Below, piece after piece: positions 33,932 to 43,500 of a stretch of DNA of 64,000 bases. Under the pieces are notes generated by a model. That model was not told the DNA's origin and did not search any database. It saw nothing but the letters and a program-made list of their open reading frames with translations. The stretch comes from Caldicellulosiruptor diazotrophicus (GTDB lineage Bacteria > Bacillota > Thermoanaerobacteria > Caldicellulosiruptorales > Caldicellulosiruptoraceae): contig NZ_AP024480.1 of the NCBI RefSeq assembly GCF_017347585.1, positions 2,209,501 to 2,273,500 of the forward strand, read 5' to 3'. The position numbers and the translations under genes were made by a program. How positions within the stretch are numbered: the first letter of the stretch is position 1; every line of letters starts with the position of its first letter.

Positions 33932-35527
33932 TTATTTGCTCTTCTTATACCTATCGTAAGCGGTCTGTATTATTTTTACATACTCATCTAAGCCAATTTT
34001 CTTTAGGTCTTGAATATACTTGTTCCATTCGTTATCAATTCTGCCGAACATTAGCCATTCTGCTCTTTTCTTGTTTACATATTGATATAAATTTACTTCA
34101 ATCCTATTTTTCTTCTCTAATTCAGCCGGTGTAAAGAATAGAGTTGGAAGATTTTCATCTGTCATATAAGGTCCATATTTTTTAACTCTCTCAATTCTAA
34201 CTTTTGCTCTTGCTTCCATATCAACTAAATTTTTGAAGTCTTCAGCAGTTACAACTCCAACTTGATTTGGCGCAACTTTCTGCCTATATTCTCCCATTGC
34301 AACTCCTGGAGGTAATGGTTTGAAAACAAGTCTTCCATTTTTTTCTTCGAACACATCACCAATTGGTCCCCAATGAATTTGTGCAGTCATTTTAGGTTCA
34401 TATTGTAAATCAATCCATCTTGCTGTAATTTCTGGATATTTATTTTTCTTTGTTATAACAAAAGCACCTCTTCCCCACGGAGAACCATTTGATCTATATA
34501 TTACTGGCTTTTCATTATTTAATCCCTTTATTGGTCCAACAAAAGCATAGTCCTTTTCTCTATCAGGTCCTACTATTTCAGTTTCTTCCCACCACATAAA
34601 TGAACCTAAAGTTACATCCTTTGTTTTTCCCTTTGCAAACAACGCCGTTGGATCTTTTGTTTGAGTAAATGATTCCTTATCAATAAGCCCTTCTTTCACC
34701 CATTGATGAAAATACCTAATTGCATTCCTATATTGCGGTTGTACTGCTGTAAATATAACTTTTCCGTTTTTAACTATTAAATGGTCAATTGTATCCAGCA
34801 TCCCAAACGCACTGAACAGTGTTCCAATATCAGCGCACCACCACATATGAATAAAACTAAATGGTATTTCATCAGCCTTACCATTTCCATTCGGATCTTT
34901 AGTCTTGAAAGCAACTAAAGCATCGTGCATTTCTTTTAAGTTAGTAGGCATTTTCAAACCAAGTTTATCAAGCCATTTTTTATTAATAAACTGAAATGAT
35001 AGAACTGCTCCAATAGCTTCCTTGCCTGTTCCCAATTCTTCACCTACTGGTAGTGAATATATATGTCCATCAGGTAAAGTCACAAATTTCTTTATATCAG
35101 GTCGCCTTTTAAATAACTTAACTACATTTGGCATATATTGGTTAATTAAATTATCAAGTCTTAAAATTGTTCCATCTTGACTATATTTAAATAAATCATA
35201 ATCTGAAAATCCTGCTCCATAAAAGGCATCAGGTAAATCTCCACTTGCTAACAACAAATTTTTCTTTTCCTGATAATCAGAATCAGGAATATTTATCCAT
35301 TGAATATGCACGTTAGTCAATTTTTCAAGTCTCTTGAATATCAACATCTCGTTATAATTTGGTGCTAAAGGCGCTTTTGGCGAGACTATTTTTAGTGTAA
35401 CCTTAGTCTTTACAATTGGTAAACCTGTCTTGTTGAAACCAAGCTGTTTCATCCACGAGGAATACCCAAGAATCGAGCTAAAGGTAAACAGTACCAAAGT
35501 AGCAAACGCAATTAATTTTTTCTTCAT
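33932..35527 (-). CDS. Oligosaccharide ABC transporter substrate-binding protein
   Basis: 531 residues of the large LipO/YtcQ type that works with LplB/YtcP-like permeases. A hydrophobic N-terminal segment (about 4-24) is followed by VTLKIVSPKAPLAPNYNEM and the two-lobe binding fold (GDLPDAFYG, FKTKDPNGNGKADEIPFSF, YRSNGSPWGRGAF). Unlike most relatives it has no Cys in or near the signal region, so it is not a standard lipoprotein. Location upstream of the two GH32 genes suggests it binds fructooligosaccharides. It lies downstream of a regulatory region with LacI-type motifs. Confidence 0.9.
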   Translation of the reverse strand: MKKKLIAFATLVLFTFSSILGYSSWMKQLGFNKTGLPIVKTKVTLKIVSPKAPLAPNYNEMLIFKRLEKLTNVHIQWINIPDSDYQEKKNLLLASGDLPDAFYGAGFSDYDLFKYSQDGTILRLDNLINQYMPNVVKLFKRRPDIKKFVTLPDGHIYSLPVGEELGTGKEAIGAVLSFQFINKKWLDKLGLKMPTNLKEMHDALVAFKTKDPNGNGKADEIPFSFIHMWWCADIGTLFSAFGMLDTIDHLIVKNGKVIFTAVQPQYRNAIRYFHQWVKEGLIDKESFTQTKDPTALFAKGKTKDVTLGSFMWWEETEIVGPDREKDYAFVGPIKGLNNEKPVIYRSNGSPWGRGAFVITKKNKYPEITARWIDLQYEPKMTAQIHWGPIGDVFEEKNGRLVFKPLPPGVAMGEYRQKVAPNQVGVVTAEDFKNLVDMEARAKVRIERVKKYGPYMTDENLPTLFFTPAELEKKNRIEVNLYQYVNKKRAEWLMFGRIDNEWNKYIQDLKKIGLDEYVKIIQTAYDRYKKSK

Positions 35528-35649
35528 CGTAATCCTCCTCCGTTTTTTTAATAAATTTTAGAATAAAATAACATACCCTTTTATTAAGCAAATTCACCTA
35601 TAACATATTCTATCACCACCTTAATTTATTTAATTATTAACTCTTCGCA

Positions 35650-35683
35650 GAAACGCTCAAGACGAGCGTTCTTAAACGTTTCT
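35650..35683 (-). promoter_or_regulatory. Candidate LacI-family operator (variant, palindromic)
   Basis: AGAAACG at 35650-35656 and CGTTTCT at 35677-35683 form an inverted repeat, with a second nested pair ACGCTC/GAGCGT between them. The right half within TTAAACGTTTCT resembles the other three motif copies in this locus. It is about 120-150 bases upstream of the binding-protein start. Confidence 0.5.
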
Positions 35684-35772
35684 GTAACTTTAAGGTTGAA
35701 AAAACAATCATAAATACATCCAAGTGCTTTTAAGAAGAACTTTATAACGAAATTCTAACTTAGAAATTAGTC

Positions 35773-35802
35773 GAAGTATATTGAAGTATATTAAAGTATA
35801 TT
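35773..35802. repeat. Three tandem 10-bp repeats
   Basis: GAAGTATATT, GAAGTATATT and AAAGTATATT follow one another. A 10-base period places them on the same face of the helix. Role unknown. Confidence 0.6.
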
Positions 35803-35996
35803 GTTACTCTTTTTACCCTAAGCCCTAAATGATAGTTTTCATAATACCTTGGGTGTTCACAAAAGGTCTATTCAATTTTGAAAAACTATTTCAATTTCTC
35901 CAAAATTGTCATTCCTTCAAATCAAGGAACTTAGAAAAATCACCTTTTAATATCACATTTTTGGTGGCTATCAATTAATTTGTGCTAATTTGAATA

Positions 35997-36890
35997 TTAA
36001 CCCTTTATTGAACCAATCATAACACCTTTTACAAAGTATTTTTGGATAAAAGGATAAATAATTAAAACAGGTACAGATGATACAACAATTGAAGAATATT
36101 TTATAAGTTCTCTCACTTTTAATTTTGCAGCTAAAGTATCAACATCCACCATCATCCCTAATTGAGGTTCGGACTGAATTAAAATTTTTCGGAGGACAAG
36201 CTGCAAAGGATATAATTTTTCATTTGAAAGATATATTAATGCATCAAAAAAACCATTCCACTGACCAACAATCGCAAATAACGCTAAAACAGCTATAATT
36301 GGCCTCGACAAAGGCAGTACTATCTTTACAAAGAAACGTAAATCAGAACAACCATCCATAAATGCTGCTTCTCTTAGCTCTTCGGGAATATTGAGTTGAA
36401 AGAACGTGCGAGTAATTATTAAATTCCATACAGAAACTGCACCAGGTATTACCATTGCCCAAATTGTGTCTAACATACCAAGACTTTTTACTAAAAGATA
36501 TGTAGGAATAAGACCACCACCAAAAAACATTGTAAAAACAAATACTGCCATAAAGAAATTTCTGCCATAAAAATCTTTTCTTGCCAACGGATATGCTCCG
36601 CTCACTGTCATCGCAACACTAATAATTGCTCCTAATCCAGCATAAATTAGTGTGTTTCTATATCCTAATAAAATTGAATTATCCTCAAATATTCGTTTAT
36701 AACCATCAAAAGTAATTCCTTTAGGTAAAAACCAGATTTGTCCACTAGAGACCATATCCGGGTCACTAATTGACGCAATGATGATAAAATACAAGGGGTA
36801 TAGTACAATGAGTGCAAAAAATATCAAACTTAAATAACTTATTGTATCAAACAATCTATCCTCCGAACTTTGGTTTTTAGTTCTAAACAT
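35997..36890 (-). CDS. Oligosaccharide ABC transporter permease (MalG/YtcP type)
   Basis: About 297 residues with six hydrophobic segments. The ATPase-docking EAA loop reads EELREAAFMDGCSDLRFFVKI. The N-terminal LYPLYFIIIASISDPD and C-terminal YFVKGVMIGSIKG are typical of this carbohydrate-uptake permease group. I place the start at the ATG at 36890 with GGAGAGG upstream, 14 bases after the preceding permease gene. It forms the channel with that permease; no ATPase is encoded here, so a shared MsmX-like ATPase elsewhere is needed. Confidence 0.92.
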   Translation of the reverse strand: MFRTKNQSSEDRLFDTISYLSLIFFALIVLYPLYFIIIASISDPDMVSSGQIWFLPKGITFDGYKRIFEDNSILLGYRNTLIYAGLGAIISVAMTVSGAYPLARKDFYGRNFFMAVFVFTMFFGGGLIPTYLLVKSLGMLDTIWAMVIPGAVSVWNLIITRTFFQLNIPEELREAAFMDGCSDLRFFVKIVLPLSRPIIAVLALFAIVGQWNGFFDALIYLSNEKLYPLQLVLRKILIQSEPQLGMMVDVDTLAAKLKVRELIKYSSIVVSSVPVLIIYPFIQKYFVKGVMIGSIKG

Positions 36891-36904
36891 TCTATCCTCT
36901 CCTT

Positions 36905-37810
36905 TTACCACAGACTTGTTTCGCTAAACTTTTTTACTATCCAATTTACTATAATTAGCAATATAAAATTTATAACAGAATTGAATAACCCCACTGCAGT
37001 AGAAAAAGAGTATTGTGCTTGTAGTAATCCTAATTTATAGACGTATGTCTGAATAATTTCAGATACATCTAAATTAAGAGGTGTTTGCATTAAATATGCT
37101 TTTTCAAAACCTACATTCATAATATTGCCAAGTGCCAATATTAACTGTATAATTATAACTGGCATTATTGCAGGTATGTCTATAACAATCGTTCTTTTAA
37201 ACTTGGAAGCCCCATCTACTATAGCAGCTTCATGCAATTGAGGATCCACACTTGATAATGCTGCCATATACACTACTGTTCCCCACCCTGTACCCTGCCA
37301 TGCACTTGACAATACATATAATGGTCTGAACCAACCTGGAGTGGCAAAAAAATCTATTGTATTGCCACTTATCGCTTGAATAATCTTGTTAATAATACCA
37401 CTGGACGGAGATAAAAACACATACATCATACCTACTAAAACTACTGTTGAGATAAAGTATGGTGCATATAAAATAGTTTGAATAGTTTTCTTAATCTTTT
37501 CGTTTGGTAACTCATTAAGCATTAAAGCAACAATTATCGGCAAAGGGAAGGTTACTATTAGCTGAAATATATTTAGATAAACAGTATTCTTGATTAAATC
37601 CCAAAAGTTAAATGAATTAAAGAAATCTTCGAAATACTTGAAACCAACCCATGGACTACCTATTATACCTTTTGTCGGGCTGTAATCTTTAAAGGCTATT
37701 AATATTCCGTACATTGGTATATATTTAAAAATGATGAAATACAAAAAGGTAGGCATAATCAATAAATACAATTGATAATTTCTTAAAATCTTTTTAAACG
37801 TTATCCTCAT
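36905..37810 (-). CDS. Oligosaccharide ABC transporter permease (LplB/YteP type)
   Basis: 301 residues, about six hydrophobic segments. Typical features are YLLIMPTFLYFIIFKYIPMYG near the N-terminus, a GFKYFEDFF loop and the EAA motif LHEAAIVDGASKFKRTIVI. It is the partner of the next permease, and together with the LipO-like binding protein forms an importer for oligosaccharides. First gene after the lacI-type regulator; the ATG follows AGGAGGAG. An operator-like motif lies about 100 bases upstream. Confidence 0.92.
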   Translation of the reverse strand: MRITFKKILRNYQLYLLIMPTFLYFIIFKYIPMYGILIAFKDYSPTKGIIGSPWVGFKYFEDFFNSFNFWDLIKNTVYLNIFQLIVTFPLPIIVALMLNELPNEKIKKTIQTILYAPYFISTVVLVGMMYVFLSPSSGIINKIIQAISGNTIDFFATPGWFRPLYVLSSAWQGTGWGTVVYMAALSSVDPQLHEAAIVDGASKFKRTIVIDIPAIMPVIIIQLILALGNIMNVGFEKAYLMQTPLNLDVSEIIQTYVYKLGLLQAQYSFSTAVGLFNSVINFILLIIVNWIVKKFSETSLW

Positions 37811-37908
37811 TTTAACTCCTCCTGGATTTGTTATATCTTAAATGCTTTTTGTTTTAGTTTTTAGAATTTTAAAATTCTTATATAAAAAGTTCTGGAATAA
37901 GATTGTAG

Positions 37909-37922
37909 TTAATCGTTTTTCT
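37909..37922 (-). promoter_or_regulatory. Candidate LacI-family operator (copy 2)
   Basis: Minus strand AGAAAAACGATTAA between the lacI-type gene and the permease start, about 100 bases upstream of the permease ATG. It matches the copies at 28844 and 39013 nearly base for base. Confidence 0.55.
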
Positions 37923-37938
37923 GATGTTTAAAAAACAA

Positions 37939-38940
37939 TTAACACGTTCCCCTCACTATTAATTCAGTTGGAAGCCTATACTCACCATACTTGGTACTTT
38001 TTCTATTGATTCGATTTAATAACACTTCTGCAGCTTTAACTCCCATTTCATAGGGATATTGTTTCACTACAGAAAGTGGAGGATTAGTAACACTAGTCCA
38101 TTGATAATCGTCATAACCAATGATAGCAATTTGTTCAGGTACTTTTATATTACTATCATACAAATATTTTACTGTACCATTTGCCATTACATTATTTGCA
38201 ACAAATAAAGCAGTCACCCCCTCTTTTTCAACAAGTTCTTTAGCAAATTCGTATCCATTGTTAAAGTTAGCTTCTCCAATTCTTATTAAAGAATAAACTA
38301 CCTCTAAATTGTTATCTATAATTGCCCTTTTATATCCTTCTATTCTTTCGTCACTCGTTGTTATTCCTAATGGACCACTAATAAAACCAATCTTTTTATG
38401 TCCTTTTTTTATCAAAGTATACACTGCCTCATATGAACCTTTAAAATTGTCAGATAAAACACAATCAGAAGAAAAACCTTTTGGTATTCTGTCAATAAAC
38501 ACAATTGGGTAATTGTTACCAATCATCTCATGCATAAAACTATGTTCATCTTTTGTAGGAGCTATAATTAAACCATCTATCATTTGTGTATTAAAAAGCT
38601 TGATTAATTCCTTTTCTCTTTCTAACTGTTCGTAGGAATTACTTAATAACAAACTATAACCATATTTTTTTAATGTATTTTCAATACCTTGGGCTACACT
38701 AATAAAGAAAAAACTCGACGTATCATCTGGTAACATTGGCACAATTAATCCTATTATATTTGATTTCTTACTTCTTAATCTTTTAGCAACTGAATTAGGC
38801 ACATAATTAAGTTCCTTCATTGCCTGTAAAACTTTCCTTCTTAAATCTTCTGATACATACTTAGAATTATTTATAACATGAGATACTGTGGCCACAGAAA
38901 CATTTGCTTTTTTAGCAACATCTCTTATAGTAACTCTCAA
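37939..38940 (-). CDS. LacI-family transcriptional regulator of the fructan locus
   Basis: 333 residues. The N-terminal helix-turn-helix and hinge (VTIRDVAKKANVSVATVSHVIN ... PNSVAKRLRSKKS) are followed by the periplasmic-binding-like effector domain (about 60-333) with DGLIIAPTKDE, DRIPKGFSSD and FISGPLG. It should bind sugar or a sugar phosphate and control the adjacent transporter and GH32 genes. A promoter with an overlapping operator-like motif lies upstream, implying autoregulation. Effector identity is inferred from neighbours only. Confidence 0.94.
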   Translation of the reverse strand: MRVTIRDVAKKANVSVATVSHVINNSKYVSEDLRRKVLQAMKELNYVPNSVAKRLRSKKSNIIGLIVPMLPDDTSSFFFISVAQGIENTLKKYGYSLLLSNSYEQLEREKELIKLFNTQMIDGLIIAPTKDEHSFMHEMIGNNYPIVFIDRIPKGFSSDCVLSDNFKGSYEAVYTLIKKGHKKIGFISGPLGITTSDERIEGYKRAIIDNNLEVVYSLIRIGEANFNNGYEFAKELVEKEGVTALFVANNVMANGTVKYLYDSNIKVPEQIAIIGYDDYQWTSVTNPPLSVVKQYPYEMGVKAAEVLLNRINRKSTKYGEYRLPTELIVRGTC

Positions 38941-39012
38941 AACACTTCACCTTCAGATAGAAATTTATTTTAAATGTTTTTAATGACTAATTTTGCGGAT
39001 ATTAATTAATGG

Positions 39013-39026
39013 ATAATCGTTTTTCT
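39013..39026 (-). promoter_or_regulatory. Candidate LacI-family operator (copy 3)
   Basis: Minus strand AGAAAAACGATTAT starting 7 bases after the -10 box of the regulator's promoter, at the transcription start: the classic place for repression. Confidence 0.6.
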
Positions 39027-39032
39027 ATTATT

Positions 39033-39061
39033 ATTTTAATCAAAGTATAGTTTTTTGTCAA
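39033..39061 (-). promoter_or_regulatory. Sigma-A-type promoter of the LacI-type regulator gene
   Basis: Minus strand TTGACA (39056-39061), 17-base spacer, TAAAAT (39033-39038). A near-consensus promoter. Confidence 0.75.
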
Positions 39062-39312
39062 CAATGTTTTTATCTTTTACAGAAAAGTTTTCAGTATAAT
39101 TGTATACCACAAGCTACTAAAATGGAAATATTATTGTGCCTTCTGTTTTATTCGTTTAAAATATTATTTCTGCAATTTTTTAGTTGTTTAATAAAAGATA
39201 AAAGACAACAAGAATGACTGTAAAAATAAACTCTGCAACAATACAATATTACTCTTCATCGAATTTATTTAAAACTATTTTATTTTTAGTGTTTTTTGAT
39301 TATCGAAAAATA

Positions 39313-40575
39313 TTAACTTTTTAACTTTTCAACAATTCTATCAACTATCCTTTCCTGATACCCCGAAAGCTTTAATTCTCTCATTTTATTGCATACATCA
39401 AAAAGCTCTGGGCTTTTTACATTTCGTAGCATCACAAGCCTCTTTTGAGAAATCTTGTTTTTAGATAAAGACAAAAGGTAGCTTTCTTCATCCATGCAAA
39501 CAGGAACTGCATTGTAGTTTTGAATAATCCTGTCTGCTATCAAGAGCCCTTCAGGGTCAAAGTCGCCTGAGTAAAATATAGTAAAGCCTTCTTTTGAAAG
39601 GCTTTCAAGTACAATCTTTGTAGAAAGTCTTAGCTGCCCGTTTGTACAAATGAGAGAAATATCACTGCAAGCTTGCATCAGCATTGAAAACACAGCAGGG
39701 TTTTCTACAACCACAATTTTCTTTGAATATCCAAAAAACTGCTTGTAATCCTTAATGGTATAAAGAGGCAGAATCACCGGCTTTTTTTGCAAAGCAAAAC
39801 TTTTGAGCGCTTCATCTTCTGTTCCATCTTCTGATATTGCACCTATACCATATACCAAACACCAGTTTGAAAGCTCGTCTATGATGATGTTGTGCATGTA
39901 CAAAAGTTCAGTTTTTTCCTCTGAAGATTTTGGATATTCAACATTTTTTACCAGGCTTAAAATTCTTAAAAATATCTTGCCACTGTCGCGGTCTTCGTCA
40001 AAAAAATGAGGGTCATGCGCCATTTTAGTTGCAAACACCGCAAGACTTTCTATTCTTTCTGGCTTTGTTGCGGCAGCTTTTAAGCATACTTTTAAAATGT
40101 TCAAAAGTTTTTCTTCAGAATACTTCTTAAAATACCCTTCAAACTGCTTGAAATTTTCTTTTACAGCTTGAAATACACACTCACTATCTGCGCCGTTTGC
40201 CAACTGTTTTTCTAATTTTTCAAGAAAGCCTGAAAGTTGCTTTTGTCTGCTCTCTTTTTCTTCTTTTTTTGTTAAAATATCTTTTTTTAGAACATGTGAA
40301 AGCACATCTTTAAAATCAAGCGAAGAAAATTTGGTCTGCTCAAACCTCTTTTGTGCAAACTCTTTTACATTGACAACCACCCTGTCACCGCTGACAATTC
40401 TTCCAAGATAGCGCGAAAGCATCTCTTTTTCAACTGGCTGTAGGTTTTCCAGCACAACCTTGCCTGAAAACCTGCCAAGCGACCTGTATTTGTTGTAAAT
40501 GAGCTCCAGCACACGCACAAAACCCTTGTGCGAAAAGTATTCTATGCACTCTTGTAAAAGCCTGTCTTCCTTCAT
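39313..40575 (-). CDS. jetD: Wadjet type II JetD nuclease subunit (DUF2399/TIGR02679-like)
   Basis: 420 residues. The C-terminal third is a Toprim-like nuclease: VVVENPAVFSML provides the acidic residue of the first motif and FYSGDFDPEGLLIADRI the DxD motif. JetD cleaves plasmid DNA once the SMC motor JetABC has sensed a small circle. The N-terminal part (1-250) is helical and probably docks on the complex. The ATG overlaps the jetC stop (ATGA), confirming one operon. Identification rests on these motifs and on the order of the four genes. Confidence 0.9.
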   Translation of the reverse strand: MKEDRLLQECIEYFSHKGFVRVLELIYNKYRSLGRFSGKVVLENLQPVEKEMLSRYLGRIVSGDRVVVNVKEFAQKRFEQTKFSSLDFKDVLSHVLKKDILTKKEEKESRQKQLSGFLEKLEKQLANGADSECVFQAVKENFKQFEGYFKKYSEEKLLNILKVCLKAAATKPERIESLAVFATKMAHDPHFFDEDRDSGKIFLRILSLVKNVEYPKSSEEKTELLYMHNIIIDELSNWCLVYGIGAISEDGTEDEALKSFALQKKPVILPLYTIKDYKQFFGYSKKIVVVENPAVFSMLMQACSDISLICTNGQLRLSTKIVLESLSKEGFTIFYSGDFDPEGLLIADRIIQNYNAVPVCMDEESYLLSLSKNKISQKRLVMLRNVKSPELFDVCNKMRELKLSGYQERIVDRIVEKLKS

Positions 40576-43500
40576 ATCTCCACCAACACCTTCTTGTACC
40601 CGTTCCAGATGTATTTTACTTTGAGAACACAGCCTTTGTTTCGGTCTGAAATAAGTTCATAAATGCAAAGTCCTGGCACTGTTTTGTAATCTCCCCACAG
40701 AATCTGAGAGTTCATGATATAGTCAAACTCCAAACTTTCTATCAGGTCAAACATCTTTTCAATGTTGTTCTCATCAACGCCGGCAAATGCCTCATCAAGC
40801 GCAATTATGCGCGGTGCAAAGCTTGCAGCACTCTGGTACTTTGCACATAGCGCTGCCAAAAGAGGAACATAAATGGAAAGTGCTTTTTCGCCCCCAGAAA
40901 ACTTGTCGTATGCGTTGTTTGTAAGCTCTCTTCTGTTTTCGGTACCTCTTTGATAATAGAGCCTGAACTCAAACCACTGCCTGTAATCCAAAATCTCTTT
41001 CATTATCTCATAAAGACTTCGAAAACTGTCGGGTGAGTCCTGAAGTCTTTTTGCCCTTTCAATACGTGCCCTGAAGTGTCTCACAACCTTTTGTTTGTCT
41101 TCATCAGTTGCAATAGACAAGTCTTTGCTCATGAGTCCTATCAACTCCGCAGTTGAAAGCTCATCTTCAAGTTCCTGTTTTTTCTGCTCCCACGAAAGTC
41201 TGAATTTAAGATTTCCTGAAAGGTCCATGCCGTCCATTAGCTCATTCATTCTCTTTACCCAGTCCTGTGCAAGCATTATCTTACTTGAGATTCTCCGTCC
41301 AATGTCTTTTATTAAAACCTCTTCAAAAAGCTCTCTTTCCTGCTGGGTGATAAGATTTTTCTTCTCGATTATTTCAAAATCTATTCTCTCTAAAAATTCA
41401 TAAAGTGAAAGCAATCTTCCATCCTTCTTTGCTGTCCAAAAATATCTTGCATAGCCAGTCTTTTCATCTTCCTTGAGATAAAGATTTGCTCCAAACTCTG
41501 CAATCTGCACTTGAGCTTCATAGTGTGCAGAAATGAGCCTTTCAAAAACCTGGTTCAAATCCTTGGATTTAAATTCATTAGCAAAGCTACTTTTTTCCTT
41601 TGCAAACTCTAAAAGTTTGCTCTCATCCTCAATATTTTCTTCCTTCCATACAAAACCAAAAGAAAGTTCAATCTTCAGCACTTCAAGGCTATTTGTGTAC
41701 TCTATTTTGGCTTTTTCAAGCTGCGAAGCTTTTGTCTCAATCAGCGCTTCATGTCGTGAAATTTTTGCAACTATCTCCTGAAGATTTTTGTTAAAGCTCT
41801 CTATCTCCTTAGGAATACTATCAAGACGCTCAATTGCCTTTTGCTGCTCTTCAAAAAGCTTATGAGCATCATCGCTTGAAAGCCTTTTTTCAATTTCAAT
41901 TTTCTTTAGTTCTAAACCTTCCAATCTTGTTTTTAAAACCTGCAAATCGAAGCTTAAATTTTGAATATTTTCTTCTATCTGTAGGATTTGATCTTTTCGT
42001 AAGTCTAATGTCCTTGAAACTAATTTTTCTTTTTCAACCTCGTTTTCTAAATTAACAAGTACACTTTTAAGTTTTTGAGCTTCTTGGCTCAGCTTTAAAA
42101 AATTATCCTTCGTAGCTGTAATAGAAAGTTTTGTTGCAATGACAGAAATCTCATGCTGTGAACTATTTTCTCTTCCCAAAAGCTCTCTTATCTTCTTTTC
42201 TAAAAACTCTATCTCTTTTTGAAGTTTTGACTTTCTATCTTCCCTTTCTTCAATCATCTCAAACGCAGTGTCAAGGTCAACCAATGAAGGAAAGCTGTTT
42301 CTCTCGTTTTTTAGCTTCTCAACCAAATTTTTCTGTGCATTTCTTTCCTGTTTTTTGTTATCTAATTCAACTGAAAGCTTCTGCACTTCATCTTCAAGCT
42401 GTGATATTAGCATCTGCCTGTACCTTCTTCTATTTTCAATGCCAATAAACTTTGCATTTTCGCACGTGGTTGTTCTGCCTTTTAAAATGCTACTACCAAA
42501 CCTTCCATCCTCACTGATGTAAATCCCATCATCTTTTTCGGTGGCAAAGATGCTGTCAATCACAGCTGCCACTTCCTGTTTTAGCTCAATAGGTCCATCA
42601 AAGTCAGCAACTTCCAAAAACTGGTTCAGTAGATGCGAAAAATACGCAGGTTTTGAAATTAAAATTATTTCTTTTTCATCATCCATAAGGTCTGAAAGAA
42701 TATCTTTGTGTTTTTCTGGAACAATCAAAGCGTTCAAAATCCCAAGACAGTTTAGCGCATCTTCAATGATAGCTTTCTTTTTTTCGTCCACACCGTCTTT
42801 AAAATCCACAGCCATATAAAAAGGTATAAATGGCACCCCTTTTTGCAAAAGCCTGTCTCTTACCTTCTTCTGCTGAGGAGACAGAATAATCTCGTCATCC
42901 TTCTGGCTTTTAATTTTTTCAATCTCCTCTTTCTTAGCTTTAATTTGGCCATTTAACGTTTCTATCTCAAATTCAAGCCTTCTTATTGTATCTGAGATAG
43001 CAAGATAATGAAAGTTATAAATATCATCTAAGATTGAGTATATTCTGCCATAATCACCTTTTCTCTCACAACTATTTATCGCCTGGAAAATTGCTGTTCT
43101 CTGCTCATCTAAAGCTTTGAAAACCTCATTTTGTTCAAAGTAAATAGAAATAGCATTCTTCAAACTATTTTTTACTTCTTCAAGCTGAAGCAAAAGATTT
43201 TGTATCTCTTCCTCCACCTTTTGTGCTTCTGCTCTGTTCATATCAAGCTCTTTATAAAAGCCGTCCAAATCTTTCTTGATTTCACTTAATTTTTCATAAT
43301 TTTTAAGTGCAATTTCAACCTGAGATAAGAAAGATGAAAGCTCATCCTTTAAAATGTCAAGGCTTCCCTGCTCAAGAAGATACATATCAAGCGTTTCTAA
43401 AAATCTCTGAAAACCAATTGATTCGATTAGCAATTTGCCTTCTTTGACGCTATCTTTTATTTTTCTTTTGTACTTTTCAAGCTCTTCTTCTAAAGCGATA

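Larger units (their letters stand above)
35528..35996. other. Regulatory intergenic region between permease and binding-protein genes
   Basis: 469 bases without a gene. It holds CG-centred operator-like sequences (35650-35683) and three tandem 10-bp units (35773-35802). No clear -35/-10 pair stands out, and no strong terminator is seen after the permease stop. Confidence 0.6.
38941..39312. other. Intergenic region between lacI-type gene and jetD
   Basis: 372 AT-rich bases containing the regulator's promoter and motif copy. About 200 bases next to jetD show no gene and no convincing GC-rich terminator. Confidence 0.6.
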
